NCBI GenBank assembly: GCA_025965475.1
Contig: JAOPWV010000075.1
Coordinates: forward strand, 1-41,463
Source of the DNA: Frankiales bacterium
Lineage (GTDB): Bacteria > Actinomycetota > Actinomycetes > Mycobacteriales > SCTD01
Direction of reading: 5' to 3'
DNA length: 41,463 bases
Below the pieces are notes generated by a model. That model did not search any database, was not told the DNA's origin, and saw only the letters and a program-made list of their open reading frames with translations. Numbering within the stretch: position 1 is the first letter of the stretch; every line of letters starts with the position of its first letter. Positions 15,656 through 25,961 of the stretch are shown piece by piece. Made by a program: the position numbers and the translations under genes.

Positions 15656-16962
15656 GACGAGCCGCCCGCGCAGCCAGGGCTCGTGTTCGGCGCCGCGTAA
15701 GCCGTGGGAGTGGGCGCGGCGGTGGGCACAGCGGTGGGCACAGCGGTGGCCGCCGGAATCGGCGCGCCGCACTGCACGAGTGCCTTGAGCCGGTCGACGA
15801 TCTGCAGGGCGTCGGACTTGTTCTTGGCGACGATGCCCTGATGCACCCGGCCGGCGTCGAGCTCGCCGAGCTGGTCGGTCATGAGCGCCGTGCGCTCCTC
15901 CACCGAGGACAGCCGCATGCCTGCGAACGAACCGGTCACGCCGCGGAACACCGCGACCTGCCGGCCGTCGGCGCCGACGAAGTACTGCGCCCGGACGTAG
16001 GTCCACCCCGCACCTATGCCGGCCAGCACCACCAGGCCGGTGAGCAGGGCGCCGGCCGTGCGCCGGCCGTGCCGCCCGTGCGGGTGGGGAGCGGCGGCCA
16101 GCGCGGCCGGTGGCTCCTCGATGTCCCGGCCTTCGGCGACGCGGGCCCGGCTGGCGGGACTGTCGGCGATCCCCGGCGGTGGGGGCTGCGGGGCCTCGGC
16201 CGCCGCGCCGGCGACGACCGGCGCGGCCGTCGGCTGATGGTCGCTGTCGACGGCGTCCGCGACGATCACGGTCACGTTGTCGGGACCGCCTCCGCGCAGC
16301 GCCAGCTGGACGAGCCGGTCGACCGCCTCCTGCGGGTCCTTGATGGCCAGCGCGTCCCGCAGCGTGTCGTTGCTGCCCACCGGCCCGGTGAGGCCGTCGC
16401 TGCAGAGCAGGTAGCGGTCCCCGGCCCGGACCTCGCGCACCGACAGGTCGAGGTCGAGGCCGTCCCGCCCATCGAGGACGCGGGTGATCACCGAGCGCTG
16501 CGGGTGGGTGCTCGCCTCCTCCTCGGTGATCCGTCCTTCGTCGACGAGGGCCTGCACGAGGGTGTGGTCGTGGGTGATCTGGGCCAGCTCGCCGTCGCGC
16601 AGGAGATAGCAGCGCGAGTCGCCGATGTGCAGCAGGCCGAGACGGCTGCCCGCCGACAGGATCGCCGTCAGGGTGGTGCCCATGCCGTCCAGGGCGGGAT
16701 CGCCGTCGACCATGTCGCGCAGGTGCGCATTGGCCGACAGCGCGGCCTGGCGCAGGGCGTCGAGCAGGTCCGCGCCGGGGGCGTCCTCGTCGAGCGGGGC
16801 GAGCGCGGCGATGGCCACCGCACTGGCCACCTCGCCCGCGGCATGACCGCCCATGCCGTCGGCGACCGCGAGCAGCCGCGGACCGGCGTACACGGAGTCC
16901 TCGTTGCCGTCGCGGAGCAGACCGGTGTGCGAGCGCGCCGCGAAGCGCAGGGCCAGCGTCAA
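15652..16962 (-). CDS. pstP: PP2C-type Ser/Thr protein phosphatase
   Basis: The start is TTG 16962, with GAGGG upstream; the resulting MTLALRFAARSHTG matches other PstP N termini, so the rare start is well supported. The 436-residue protein has a PP2C domain (about 1-235) with the metal ligands in GNEDS (19-23), ADGMGGHAAGE (Asp35), LCSDGLTG and GGPDNVTV. A Pro/Ala-rich linker, one transmembrane helix (about 305-326) and a short extracellular domain ending in an AVPTAVPTAAPT-type repeat follow. It removes phosphate from PknA/PknB targets. The stop overlaps the rodA start, and fhaB ends 10 bases upstream. Confidence 0.95.
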   Translation of the reverse strand: MTLALRFAARSHTGLLRDGNEDSVYAGPRLLAVADGMGGHAAGEVASAVAIAALAPLDEDAPGADLLDALRQAALSANAHLRDMVDGDPALDGMGTTLTAILSAGSRLGLLHIGDSRCYLLRDGELAQITHDHTLVQALVDEGRITEEEASTHPQRSVITRVLDGRDGLDLDLSVREVRAGDRYLLCSDGLTGPVGSNDTLRDALAIKDPQEAVDRLVQLALRGGGPDNVTVIVADAVDSDHQPTAAPVVAGAAAEAPQPPPPGIADSPASRARVAEGRDIEEPPAALAAAPHPHGRHGRRTAGALLTGLVVLAGIGAGWTYVRAQYFVGADGRQVAVFRGVTGSFAGMRLSSVEERTALMTDQLGELDAGRVHQGIVAKNKSDALQIVDRLKALVQCGAPIPAATAVPTAVPTAAPTPTAYAAPNTSPGCAGGSS

Positions 16963-16972
16963 CGGGCAGCCC

Positions 16973-17437
16973 TCATCGGCGGAGCTCCAGAACGGTCTTC
17001 CCGATCCGGATCGGCTGGCCCAACGGCACCGGCGTCGGGCGGGTCACCTTGTTCTGCCCGAGGTACGTGCCGTTCGTGGAGCCGAGATCCTCGACGAGCC
17101 AGGAGCCGTCACCAGGGACCAGCCGCGCGTGCCGGCTGCTCGCGTAGTCGTCGGTCAGGACGAGCGTCGAGTCGTCGGCCCGCCCGAGGGTCACCGCGGC
17201 CTCGCCGAGGCTGATCGTCGTACCGGCCAGGGAACCTTCGGTCACGACCAGCCGGCGGGCCTGGGTACGCCGGGTCGGCTTGGCCGCCCGCGGTGCCGCG
17301 GCCGGTACGGGAGCGCGGACGGCGCTGCGCGTGCCCCACAGGTCGGCCCGCATCGTCCGTACCGCGGAGATGACGAAGAGCCAGAGCAGGGCGAGCAGGC
17401 CGTACTTGACGACGCCGACCACGAGTGCCGAAGCCAT
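16973..17437 (-). CDS. fhaB: FHA-domain protein FhaB (FipA)
   Basis: The 154-residue protein starts at ATG 17437, overlapping the fhaA stop (ATGA). An N-terminal membrane helix (about residues 5-25) and a basic linker precede an FHA domain (about 62-150). The domain has the phosphothreonine-binding elements GRADDS, SSRHARL and LGSTNGTYL. FHA domains read phosphothreonine marks laid by PknA/PknB. In mycobacteria FhaB/FipA links FtsZ and FtsQ under oxidative stress. Membrane anchoring and operon position fit that role. Confidence 0.93.
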   Translation of the reverse strand: MASALVVGVVKYGLLALLWLFVISAVRTMRADLWGTRSAVRAPVPAAAPRAAKPTRRTQARRLVVTEGSLAGTTISLGEAAVTLGRADDSTLVLTDDYASSRHARLVPGDGSWLVEDLGSTNGTYLGQNKVTRPTPVPLGQPIRIGKTVLELRR

Positions 17438-18138
17438 CAGGCACCCTGCCGGTAGACGAGAACGGTCGTCCCGATCCCGATACGGTCACCGTCGGACAGC
17501 TGGACGCGCTCGAGCCGCTGCCCGTTGACCGTCGTGCCGTTCGTCGAGCTCAGGTCCACGAGGGTCACTGCTCCATCCTGCAGGTGGAGTTCCGCATGTC
17601 GGCGGGAGACCCCGGTGTCGGGCAGGCGGAGGTCGGCGTCGGCGCCTCGGCCGAGTACGAACACCGGCGGTGTCAGCGGGATCGGGCGGCCGCCCATCTC
17701 CAAGCGCGGTGCGCCGCCGAAGGCAGCCTGGGCAGGGACGACCGGAGAACGGTGGGCGCCGGTCGCGTCGGCAACCACGCTGCTGCGCACCCGGAACACG
17801 CCGGTGGCCAGGTCGTCGATGTCCTCGAACGCGATCGTGACCGGCCCGACGAAGGACCAGCCCTGCTCCTGCGCGTGCTCGAGGACCATGTCGGCCAGCT
17901 CCTTGCGCAGCTCGGCGTCGTACTCCCGCAGGCGCTCCGCGTCGGAGCTGCCGAGCTCGACGACGTACGCGTTGGGGACGAGCACCCGGCCCTGCCCCAC
18001 GATCGCCTTCTTGTCCGCGGCCTCCCGCTGGAGGGCGGCGGCCACCTCGACCGGCTGGACCACGCCGCCGAAGGCGCGCGCGAACGCGCCTTCGACAAGG
18101 CCTTCGAGCCGGCGCTCGAAGCGCTGGAGCACTCCCAC
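17437..18138 (-). CDS. fhaA: FhaA: DUF3662 plus FHA domain protein
   Basis: GTG 18138 gives 233 residues starting MGVLQRFERRLEGLVEGAF, which matches the FhaA N terminus; GGAAGGGGG lies upstream. Residues 1-125 are the DUF3662 (FhaA N-terminal) domain and residues about 150-230 an FHA domain with GRGADAD, VSRRHAEL and SSTNGTTVNG. In mycobacteria the FHA domain binds the phosphorylated pseudokinase domain of MviN and restrains lipid II export at the poles and septum. The linker between the two domains is only about 30 residues, far shorter than in M. tuberculosis FhaA (527 residues). It heads the operon that runs to pknB. Confidence 0.93.
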   Translation of the reverse strand: MGVLQRFERRLEGLVEGAFARAFGGVVQPVEVAAALQREAADKKAIVGQGRVLVPNAYVVELGSSDAERLREYDAELRKELADMVLEHAQEQGWSFVGPVTIAFEDIDDLATGVFRVRSSVVADATGAHRSPVVPAQAAFGGAPRLEMGGRPIPLTPPVFVLGRGADADLRLPDTGVSRRHAELHLQDGAVTLVDLSSTNGTTVNGQRLERVQLSDGDRIGIGTTVLVYRQGA

Positions 18139-18164
18139 GCCAGCCCCCTTCCCTCGAACCGCCG

Positions 18165-18170
18165 ATGGTA
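18165..18170 (-). promoter_or_regulatory. Possible -10 box of the fhaA-pknB operon
   Basis: On the minus strand TACCAT (a TANNNT hexamer) lies about 27 bases before GTG 18138, leaving room for a short leader with the GGAAGGGGG ribosome binding site. No clear -35 element is seen. Confidence 0.35.
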
Positions 18171-18220
18171 TCCGTGAACGTGATCCGGTCCGCTCCTCCG
18201 GCACCCCCCGGCGCGGGTGC

Positions 18221-18226
18221 TAGCCT
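18221..18226 (+). promoter_or_regulatory. Possible extended -10 of tRNA-Leu
   Basis: TGC followed by TAGCCT forms an extended -10-like sequence 26 bases ahead of the mature tRNA-Leu 5' end. No good -35 hexamer is visible. Confidence 0.4.
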
Positions 18227-18252
18227 CGGTTCCGCCAAACCAGTAGGTGCTC

Positions 18253-18335
18253 GGGCGAGTGGCGGAATGGCAGACGCGCACGGTTCAGGTCCGTGTGTCC
18301 GAAAGGACGTGGGGGTTCAACTCCCCCCTCGCCCA
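18253..18335 (+). tRNA. tRNA-Leu (anticodon CAG)
   Basis: This is an 83-base class II tRNA. The acceptor stem pairs 18253-18259 with 18328-18334, and the discriminator is A18335. The anticodon stem CACGG/CCGTG encloses loop TTCAGGT, with anticodon CAG at 18286-18288. A long variable arm follows, then a T arm with GGGGG/CCCCC around TTCAACT. The 3' CCA is not encoded. It decodes CTG, the dominant leucine codon in this DNA. Confidence 0.97.
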
Positions 18336-18701
18336 CAAGAAGAGAAGGCCCCTGACCTGCGAAGCCGCAGGCGAGGGGCCTTCTTCATGTCGCCGTGACG
18401 CGGCTCTGTGCTCCCGGGCCACCAGGTTGGCGAGCATCGCCTCGAAGCCCTCGCGGCGACGCCACTGGGCATAGTTCGTGACCTGGGTACCGTCCAGGCT
18501 CGCGTGCAGGTTCGCGGACACGAACCCGGGCTGGTGCCGCATGACCTGCTCGGTTGCCTCCTCCGGCACGTCGAGGAGCTGCCGTTGCACCGTCGGGTCG
18601 ACGGTGAAGACGTTGATCGGCGTGACCAGTTCGTCGCCTGCCTTGATCACCCTGGTGGGGGCTGCGACGCGCAACGAGTCCGTGTTCGGATGCTCCGTCA
18701 T
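18285..18701 (-). pseudogene. C-terminally truncated ABM-fold (antibiotic biosynthesis monooxygenase-like) gene
   Basis: ATG 18701 has GGGAGG upstream. The first about 100 codons look like an ABM ferredoxin-like domain: a strand VTPINVFTVD, then EEATEQVMRHQPGFVSANLH, then SLDGTQVTNYAQWRRREGFEAML. After about residue 102 the family pattern stops. The frame then runs through the hairpin at 18344-18383 and antisense through tRNA-Leu, ending at a TGA opposite the anticodon (18285-18287). The tail is thus antisense tRNA sequence and not a natural C terminus. If transcription ends at the hairpin, the message has no in-frame stop. I read it as a gene cut by a past rearrangement, although the short domain could still fold. 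It is the last gene of the stress run. Confidence 0.65.
18344..18383. terminator. Strong bidirectional hairpin terminator after tRNA-Leu
   Basis: GAAGGCCCCT (18344-18353) pairs perfectly with AGGGGCCTTC (18374-18383). An inner stem CCTGC/GCAGG (18356-18360/18367-18371) stacks within the loop. Pyrimidine-rich TTC tracts follow on both strands, so it can stop the tRNA transcript on plus and the stress operon on minus. Confidence 0.8.
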
Positions 18702-18738
18702 GTCCCTCCCACCTGTTCGCATCCACCTGCACCCACCT

Positions 18739-19014
18739 CTACACGTAGGCCTCGTCGACGTAGCACCAGCGCCAGTCCTCTCCGGGCTCGAACGACTGCA
18801 CGATCGGGTGTCCGACGACCATCGCGTGAGCCCGGGCGTGCCGGTTCGGGGAGGAGTCGCAGCAACCGACGTGCCCGCAGGTGAGGCATTCGCGCAGGTG
18901 CACCCACGGTGATCCGATGCGCAGGCAGTCCTCGCAGCCCGCGGCGGACGGCACGACGTCGTCGCGGATCATGGTCACGTGCGGGTCCGGGACCGCGCCG
19001 GTCGGGTAGGTCAT
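18739..19014 (-). CDS. UBP-type zinc finger protein
   Basis: The 91-residue protein starts at ATG 19014. Almost the whole length is one UBP-type (ubiquitin-hydrolase-like) zinc finger, with ligands in CEDCLRIGSPWVHLREC, TCGHVGCC, NRHARAH and VGHPIVQS. The terminal EDWRWCYVDE is also typical. In eukaryotes such fingers bind the free C terminus of ubiquitin; bacteria lack ubiquitin, so here the finger may bind another C-terminal tail or work with the oxidoreductase encoded 55 bases upstream. Stand-alone bacterial members often sit beside FAD oxidoreductases with cyclic-nucleotide-binding domains, as here. Function is unknown. Confidence 0.9.
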   Translation of the reverse strand: MTYPTGAVPDPHVTMIRDDVVPSAAGCEDCLRIGSPWVHLRECLTCGHVGCCDSSPNRHARAHAMVVGHPIVQSFEPGEDWRWCYVDEAYV

Positions 19015-19069
19015 GTCGCCTCCGGTGCTCTGGTGACGGTCGTCCTGACGGATGGCCGCGGGAGGGCGG

Positions 19070-20767
19070 TCACCGCTGGCTCACAGCCGGGTGTTCCAGT
19101 TCCCGTACGCCGGCGAGGTGATCGTGCACGAGACGTACGGCCATCGCTCCTTCACCGACCGCGGAGGCCACCCGCTTGATCGATCCGCTGCGTACGTCGC
19201 CGGCCGCGAACACGCCGGGCAGGCTGGTCTCCAGGGGTGCCGGCTCGCGGGCGGCGGGGACGGCGCCGTTCGCCGCGGCCGAGGCTCCGGTGAGGATGAA
19301 CCCGTGGTCGTCGAGGGCAACCTGACCGGCCAGCCAGTCGACGTGTGGGTCGGCCCCGATGAAGACGAACAACGCGCGGGCGTCCAGCCGCCGCTGCTCG
19401 CTGGTGCGTCTGTCGTGGAGGACAAGGCCCCGCAGTTCGGCGTCGTCGCCGACCAGCTCGCTTACCTCCGTGGAGGTGAGCACCTCGATGGCCGGGTTCT
19501 GCCCGATCCGGTTGATCAGGTAGCGCGACATGCTCTTGCCGAGGTCCTCGTCGCGGACGAGCAGGCTCACCCGCCCGACCTTGCGGGCGAGGAAGAGGGC
19601 GGCCTGGCCGGCCGAGTTGCCACCGCCCACCACCGCGACCGAGTGCCCGGTGCACATCTGCGCCTCGACTTCGGTCGCGGCGTAGAACACGCTCTTGCCC
19701 TCGAACTCGTCCAGCCGGGGCACGGGTAGGCGCCGGTAGTGCACGCCGGTGCAGATCACGACGGACCGCGCCGGGACGGAGCCGCCGTCCTCCAGGCGGA
19801 CGACGAAGTGGCCGTCCCGCGTCCCGAGCCCGACCGCGGATCCCGGCACACCGAACTGCGCCCCGAACTTCTCGGCCTGCACGAGGGCCCGCTCCGCGAG
19901 TTCGCCGCCCGAGACGCCGGCCGGGAAGCCGAGGTAGTTCTCGATCTTCGACGAGGTCCCGGCCTGACCGCCGGTGGCGACCGCGTCCAGGGCCATCGTG
20001 GTCAGGCCCTCGGAGGCGCCGTACACGGCCGCTGCCAGCCCGGCCGGACCCGCGCCCACGACGACGAGGTCTGCCGGGCTGTCCGCCGCCGCCGGGACCG
20101 GAAGACCGATGAGCGTCGCCAGTTCCGCGGTGCTGGGGTTGCGGAGCACGTGACGGGCGCCCCAGACGACGACCGGCGTCTCCTCCGGCTGTACCCCGAG
20201 GTGGCGCAGCAGGTCCTCGGCGCCGCGGTCCTCCTCCAGATCGATCCAGGTGTGCGGCAGCCGGTTGCGGGCGGCGAACTCCCGCAGCCGCCGGGTGTCC
20301 GGCGAGAACCGGGAGCCGATGATCCGCAGTCCGGCACCCAGCTTGATGAGCAATGACCGGCGCAGCAGGAACGCGCGCAGCACGAGGTCCCCGAGGGCCG
20401 GATCCTGATCGACGAGTTCGCGCAGTGTCTGTATCGGGATGGACAGCACCTGCCCGGGCGCCGTCACCACTGCGGTGAGGAACATCGCCTCGCCGGTCAG
20501 CAGCCCCAGGCCACCGAGGAAGCGCCCACGCCCGTGCACACCGACGACCTGCTCGTCTGCGCCGTAGCCGCTCACCAGCGCGACGGCGCCGCTCAGCACC
20601 ACGAGGAACGCGTTCGAACGCTCGCCCTCCCGGTACAGCACGTCGCCCCGGTCCACCGCCCGCACCTCGCCGTGCGGCATCAGCGCGGCGAGCTGCTCGT
20701 CCGACAGCCGGGGGAACGCCCCCACCGGGTCGGGCGTCTCCGCGACCGGAAGGGGCTGGGTCGTCAT
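19070..20767 (-). CDS. Cyclic-nucleotide-binding / thioredoxin-fold / FAD-NAD(P) oxidoreductase fusion
   Basis: The 565-residue protein starts at ATG 20767, overlapping the HdeD gene stop (ATGA). Residues about 18-130 form a cNMP-binding (CAP effector-like) domain. Residues about 145-225 resemble a thioredoxin/glutaredoxin-fold module without a CxxC. Residues about 232-550 form a thioredoxin-reductase-like FAD domain with GAGPAGLAAA (from 238), GGQAGTSSKIENYLGFP, an NAD(P) site VVGGGNSAGQAA and a terminal GVFAAGDVR. The CxxC redox pair of thioredoxin reductases is missing: the segment reads YAATEVEAQMC. Electrons must therefore go to an acceptor other than a protein disulfide by the usual route, or the protein is a redox or nucleotide sensor. 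It is cytosolic, and the adjacent zinc finger may be a partner. Confidence 0.9.
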   Translation of the reverse strand: MTTQPLPVAETPDPVGAFPRLSDEQLAALMPHGEVRAVDRGDVLYREGERSNAFLVVLSGAVALVSGYGADEQVVGVHGRGRFLGGLGLLTGEAMFLTAVVTAPGQVLSIPIQTLRELVDQDPALGDLVLRAFLLRRSLLIKLGAGLRIIGSRFSPDTRRLREFAARNRLPHTWIDLEEDRGAEDLLRHLGVQPEETPVVVWGARHVLRNPSTAELATLIGLPVPAAADSPADLVVVGAGPAGLAAAVYGASEGLTTMALDAVATGGQAGTSSKIENYLGFPAGVSGGELAERALVQAEKFGAQFGVPGSAVGLGTRDGHFVVRLEDGGSVPARSVVICTGVHYRRLPVPRLDEFEGKSVFYAATEVEAQMCTGHSVAVVGGGNSAGQAALFLARKVGRVSLLVRDEDLGKSMSRYLINRIGQNPAIEVLTSTEVSELVGDDAELRGLVLHDRRTSEQRRLDARALFVFIGADPHVDWLAGQVALDDHGFILTGASAAANGAVPAAREPAPLETSLPGVFAAGDVRSGSIKRVASAVGEGAMAVRLVHDHLAGVRELEHPAVSQR

Positions 20768-21321
20768 GCGATCACCGCGGCGGGAGGCAGTTCCAGCCGG
20801 CGCACGCGCCAGGCGAGCATCAGGAGCAACGCGGCCGCCACGAGCGCATAGAGGCCGATCACCCGCGCAACCGTGACGGCGCCGATGTCCGGCCGTACGA
20901 CGAGGAGCAGGCCGACCAGGACGGAGACGAGGCCGATCAGGGCGAGAAGCAGTTCGCCGGCGATGACCCGTCGGAGGCGGATCGCGGCCCAGATCTCCGT
21001 AGCCCCGGAGAGGACGGCCCAGACGCCGATGAGCACCGCCAGCGCCAGCGCCGTGGCCCCCGGCCAGAGCAGGGTCACGATTCCGAGCACGATTCCGAGC
21101 AGACCCCCGGTGAGCTCGGCCATCCGACGGCCGCCCGGATGAACGGGACGCAGGACGGCGAGGAGCCGGCTGACTCCGTCGACGAGGGCGTACGCGCCGA
21201 ACAGCAGGACCAGCGCGTAGACGGTGACGTCCGGCCAGGCCAGGGCAACGCAGCCGAAGAGCAGGGCGAGCAGGCCTCGCACCGCGAGGACGGGCCAGAG
21301 GCGGACGGTCACGGTCACCAC
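20764..21321 (-). CDS. HdeD family membrane protein
   Basis: The 185-residue protein starts at GTG 21321. It has about six hydrophobic helices in three helical-hairpin pairs, with the repeated GxxxLxxGxxxLxWP pattern (FGCVALAWPDVT, LGIVTLLWPGAT, VGLLLVVRPDIG) that defines the HdeD/DUF308 family. HdeD of E. coli aids acid resistance at high cell density, and HdeD homologues are cargo of proteobacterial heat-resistance islands. The exact activity is unknown. The gene overlaps the oxidoreductase gene and follows htrA by 26 bases, so it belongs to the same transcription unit. Confidence 0.9.
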   Translation of the reverse strand: MVTVTVRLWPVLAVRGLLALLFGCVALAWPDVTVYALVLLFGAYALVDGVSRLLAVLRPVHPGGRRMAELTGGLLGIVLGIVTLLWPGATALALAVLIGVWAVLSGATEIWAAIRLRRVIAGELLLALIGLVSVLVGLLLVVRPDIGAVTVARVIGLYALVAAALLLMLAWRVRRLELPPAAVIA

Positions 21322-21347
21322 CGGTTCGGAGGGTCAGGGACGGGCAG

Positions 21348-22406
21348 CTAGCTCGGGCGGTCGCCCACCGTCAGGGTCACGTCGCTCTTCGCCGGCCCCC
21401 GCAGGATCGTGAGGCGTACGCGGTCACCGGGATGGTGTTTACGCAGCGCCGCGAGGAAGTCCTCGACGCGCGTCAGGGGCATGCCGTCGAGCGCCACCAG
21501 CACGTCGCCGGGCCGGATGCCCGCGTGGTCGGCGGGGCCGCCCTTGGCGACGGAGAGGACGACGATGCCGGTGGAGGAGCCCACGCCGAGCTGTCGGGCG
21601 ATCTCCGGGGTGAGCGGCGCGGGCTGAAGGCCGGCGTACGCGTGCTGCGCCGTGCCGGTGGCCAGCAACTGACCGACGATGTCCAGGACCGTGCCGGACG
21701 GCGTCGCGAAGCCGATCGACACCGCGCCGGCGGACGGCGGGATGTAGGCCTCGTTGATCCCGATCACCCGACCGTTCCCGTCCAGCAGAGCCCCGCCGGA
21801 GTTGCCGGGCGAGATCGCCGCGTCGGTCTGCAACAGGTCGATCAACGGGGCGGACCGCCCGGTGCCGGCGGGGATCACCCGGTGCTGGCCGGACACGATG
21901 CCGCTCGTCACCGTCTCCTCGAGGCCGAGCGGGCTGCCCATGGCGATCGCGGTCTCGCCGACCACCGGCAGATCCGAGCGGAACTGTGCGGCGGGCAGCC
22001 CGGTCCGGTCGGCGCGGACGGCCGCCAGATCGGTCAGCGGATCGGTCGCGGTCACGTGGCCGGTCGCGTGCCGCCCGTCGGCGAACGAGATGTCGAGGGT
22101 GGTCGCGCCGTGCACGACGTGCTCGTCGGTGACGATCGTCCCGTCGGCGTTGAACACCACGCCGCTGCCCAGGCCGTGGGGCGTGATGATGGTGACGATC
22201 GAGGGTTCGACGGACCGGACCACCCGCGGGATGTCGACCCCGTTGGCGGTCGCCGCCGTGTCGGACGACGAGCCTCCGGTGGCCGACCGGGTGTCCGGTC
22301 CGGGGGTGCAGCCCGTGAGGGAAAGTAGGAGCACGGTGAGGAGGACGCCGGCAGTGGCGTCCTGGTGAGGTCGGAGCCGCCAGCTGGGTGCGGGGGCTGC
22401 TGTCAC
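21348..22406 (-). CDS. HtrA/DegP-type S1C serine protease, lipoprotein
   Basis: GTG 22406 has AGGAGA at ideal spacing and gives 352 residues. The N-terminal hydrophobic segment ends in a lipobox LTGC (Cys33), so the protein is probably a lipid-anchored extracytoplasmic enzyme. The trypsin-like domain has the full triad: His96 in TDEHVVHG, Asp126 in DPLTDLAAV and Ser203 in SPGNSGGAL. One PDZ domain (about 265-350) follows, with the carboxylate-binding region near LGVGSSTG. It would degrade or refold damaged envelope proteins. It lies in a run with cytosolic chaperone genes, 13 bases after the CbpM-like gene. Confidence 0.93.
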   Translation of the reverse strand: MTAAPAPSWRLRPHQDATAGVLLTVLLLSLTGCTPGPDTRSATGGSSSDTAATANGVDIPRVVRSVEPSIVTIITPHGLGSGVVFNADGTIVTDEHVVHGATTLDISFADGRHATGHVTATDPLTDLAAVRADRTGLPAAQFRSDLPVVGETAIAMGSPLGLEETVTSGIVSGQHRVIPAGTGRSAPLIDLLQTDAAISPGNSGGALLDGNGRVIGINEAYIPPSAGAVSIGFATPSGTVLDIVGQLLATGTAQHAYAGLQPAPLTPEIARQLGVGSSTGIVVLSVAKGGPADHAGIRPGDVLVALDGMPLTRVEDFLAALRKHHPGDRVRLTILRGPAKSDVTLTVGDRPS

Positions 22407-22419
22407 GTTCCGTCTCCTG

Positions 22420-22878
22420 TCATGCACCGCCCCTTCCGTTGGTGATGTCCGGCCCGCCGGCCCCCCGACCGGCCACGGAGGCCTCGAGCGCGTGCACCCG
22501 GTCGACGAGGTCGAGCAGGACCAGAACCGCCCCTGCACCGGAGATCGGTGGCGACGTACCCGGTGGCGCGGCGCCCGGGCCCGGCGGCCGTGCGTACCCG
22601 GGATCCAGCAACCCGTACGCGACGAACTGCCGGACGAGCTGCGGCTGGAGGCCGGCCCGGCAGGCGAAACTGTCCAGGCGCGCCGCCTCGGCGGTCAGCT
22701 CGTCGCACAGGGCGCCGAGGCCTGCCCCGGTCCGGACCAGGAGGTGCTGCACGGTGGCGGGCGGCGCGAAGGCCTGCGGATCGGCCAACTGCGGCTCGGG
22801 CCCGGCGGACAGCCGTACGTCCAGCGGGCCCTCGAGAAGGACCGCGTGCGCCGCACGGGGCTGAAGGGGGGTGTTCAC
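22420..22878 (-). CDS. Degenerate CbpM/MerR-like protein
   Basis: The 152-residue protein starts at GTG 22878 with GAGGAGG about 8 bases upstream. A short region, LQPQLVRQFVAYGLLDP, closely resembles [16 protein letters not shown] in the CbpM-like protein at 25590-25961. The last helix (VLVLLDLVDRVHALEASV) also matches that protein's C-terminal helix. The middle recognition helices are replaced by a Pro/Gly-rich linker, and the first 65 residues are extra. It looks like a diverged paralogue, probably unable to bind DNA like a MerR protein but perhaps still able to bind a J-domain. It stands between clpB and htrA in the operon. The function is inferred only from similarity inside this window. 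Confidence 0.65.
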   Translation of the reverse strand: MNTPLQPRAAHAVLLEGPLDVRLSAGPEPQLADPQAFAPPATVQHLLVRTGAGLGALCDELTAEAARLDSFACRAGLQPQLVRQFVAYGLLDPGYARPPGPGAAPPGTSPPISGAGAVLVLLDLVDRVHALEASVAGRGAGGPDITNGRGGA

Positions 22879-22938
22879 GGGGGCGCCTCCTCGTCGCGTG
22901 ATCCCGGACGGCTGTGCCTCTGCGTCATGGCGTCTGCG

Positions 22939-25589
<2,651 letters not shown>

Positions 25590-25599
<10 letters not shown>

Positions 25600-25961
25600 G
25601 GCGGGTCACTCCTCGGTGTGGAACGCTCCGAAGCGCCCCGATCGGTTTCGGGGAGACGGTCGTACCGGCGACGGCGCAGTTGGCTCTCCAGCACGTCGAT
25701 GCGTTCGAGCAGGTCCAGCACCAGGCCGATGGAGGCGTAGTTCAGGGCGAGCCCGGCCCGCAGCCGCTGGACGCGGGCGACCCTGGCCAACTGGGGGAGG
25801 GCGAAGCGCAGGTCACCGCGGGAGTCCCGGCTCGGGTCGAGCAGCCCCAGGGCAACGAACCGGCGTACGAGGTCCGGGTGCAGGGCCGCCCCGCGGGAGA
25901 AGCGGTCCAGACTCATCCCTGGGAGGGGGACCATCGGGTAGCTACGCCGCTGGTCGGTCAT
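25590..25961 (-). CDS. cbpM: Chaperone modulator CbpM-like / MerR-type HTH protein
   Basis: The 123-residue protein starts at ATG 25961, overlapping the dnaJ stop (ATGA). The region around [43 protein letters not shown] and [18 protein letters not shown] matches the MerR-like winged helix of CbpM and HspR proteins. CbpM inhibits the CbpA co-chaperone by binding its J-domain; HspR represses dnaK operons. Direct pairing with a CbpA-type dnaJ favours CbpM, but a repressor role cannot be excluded. I found no HspR (HAIR) operator upstream of dnaK or trxC. Confidence 0.8.

Noticed and set aside
15625-17214. Plus-strand open frame opposite rodA and pstP
   Set aside because: Both minus-strand genes carry full catalytic motifs and coupled starts; the plus frame lacks any motif.
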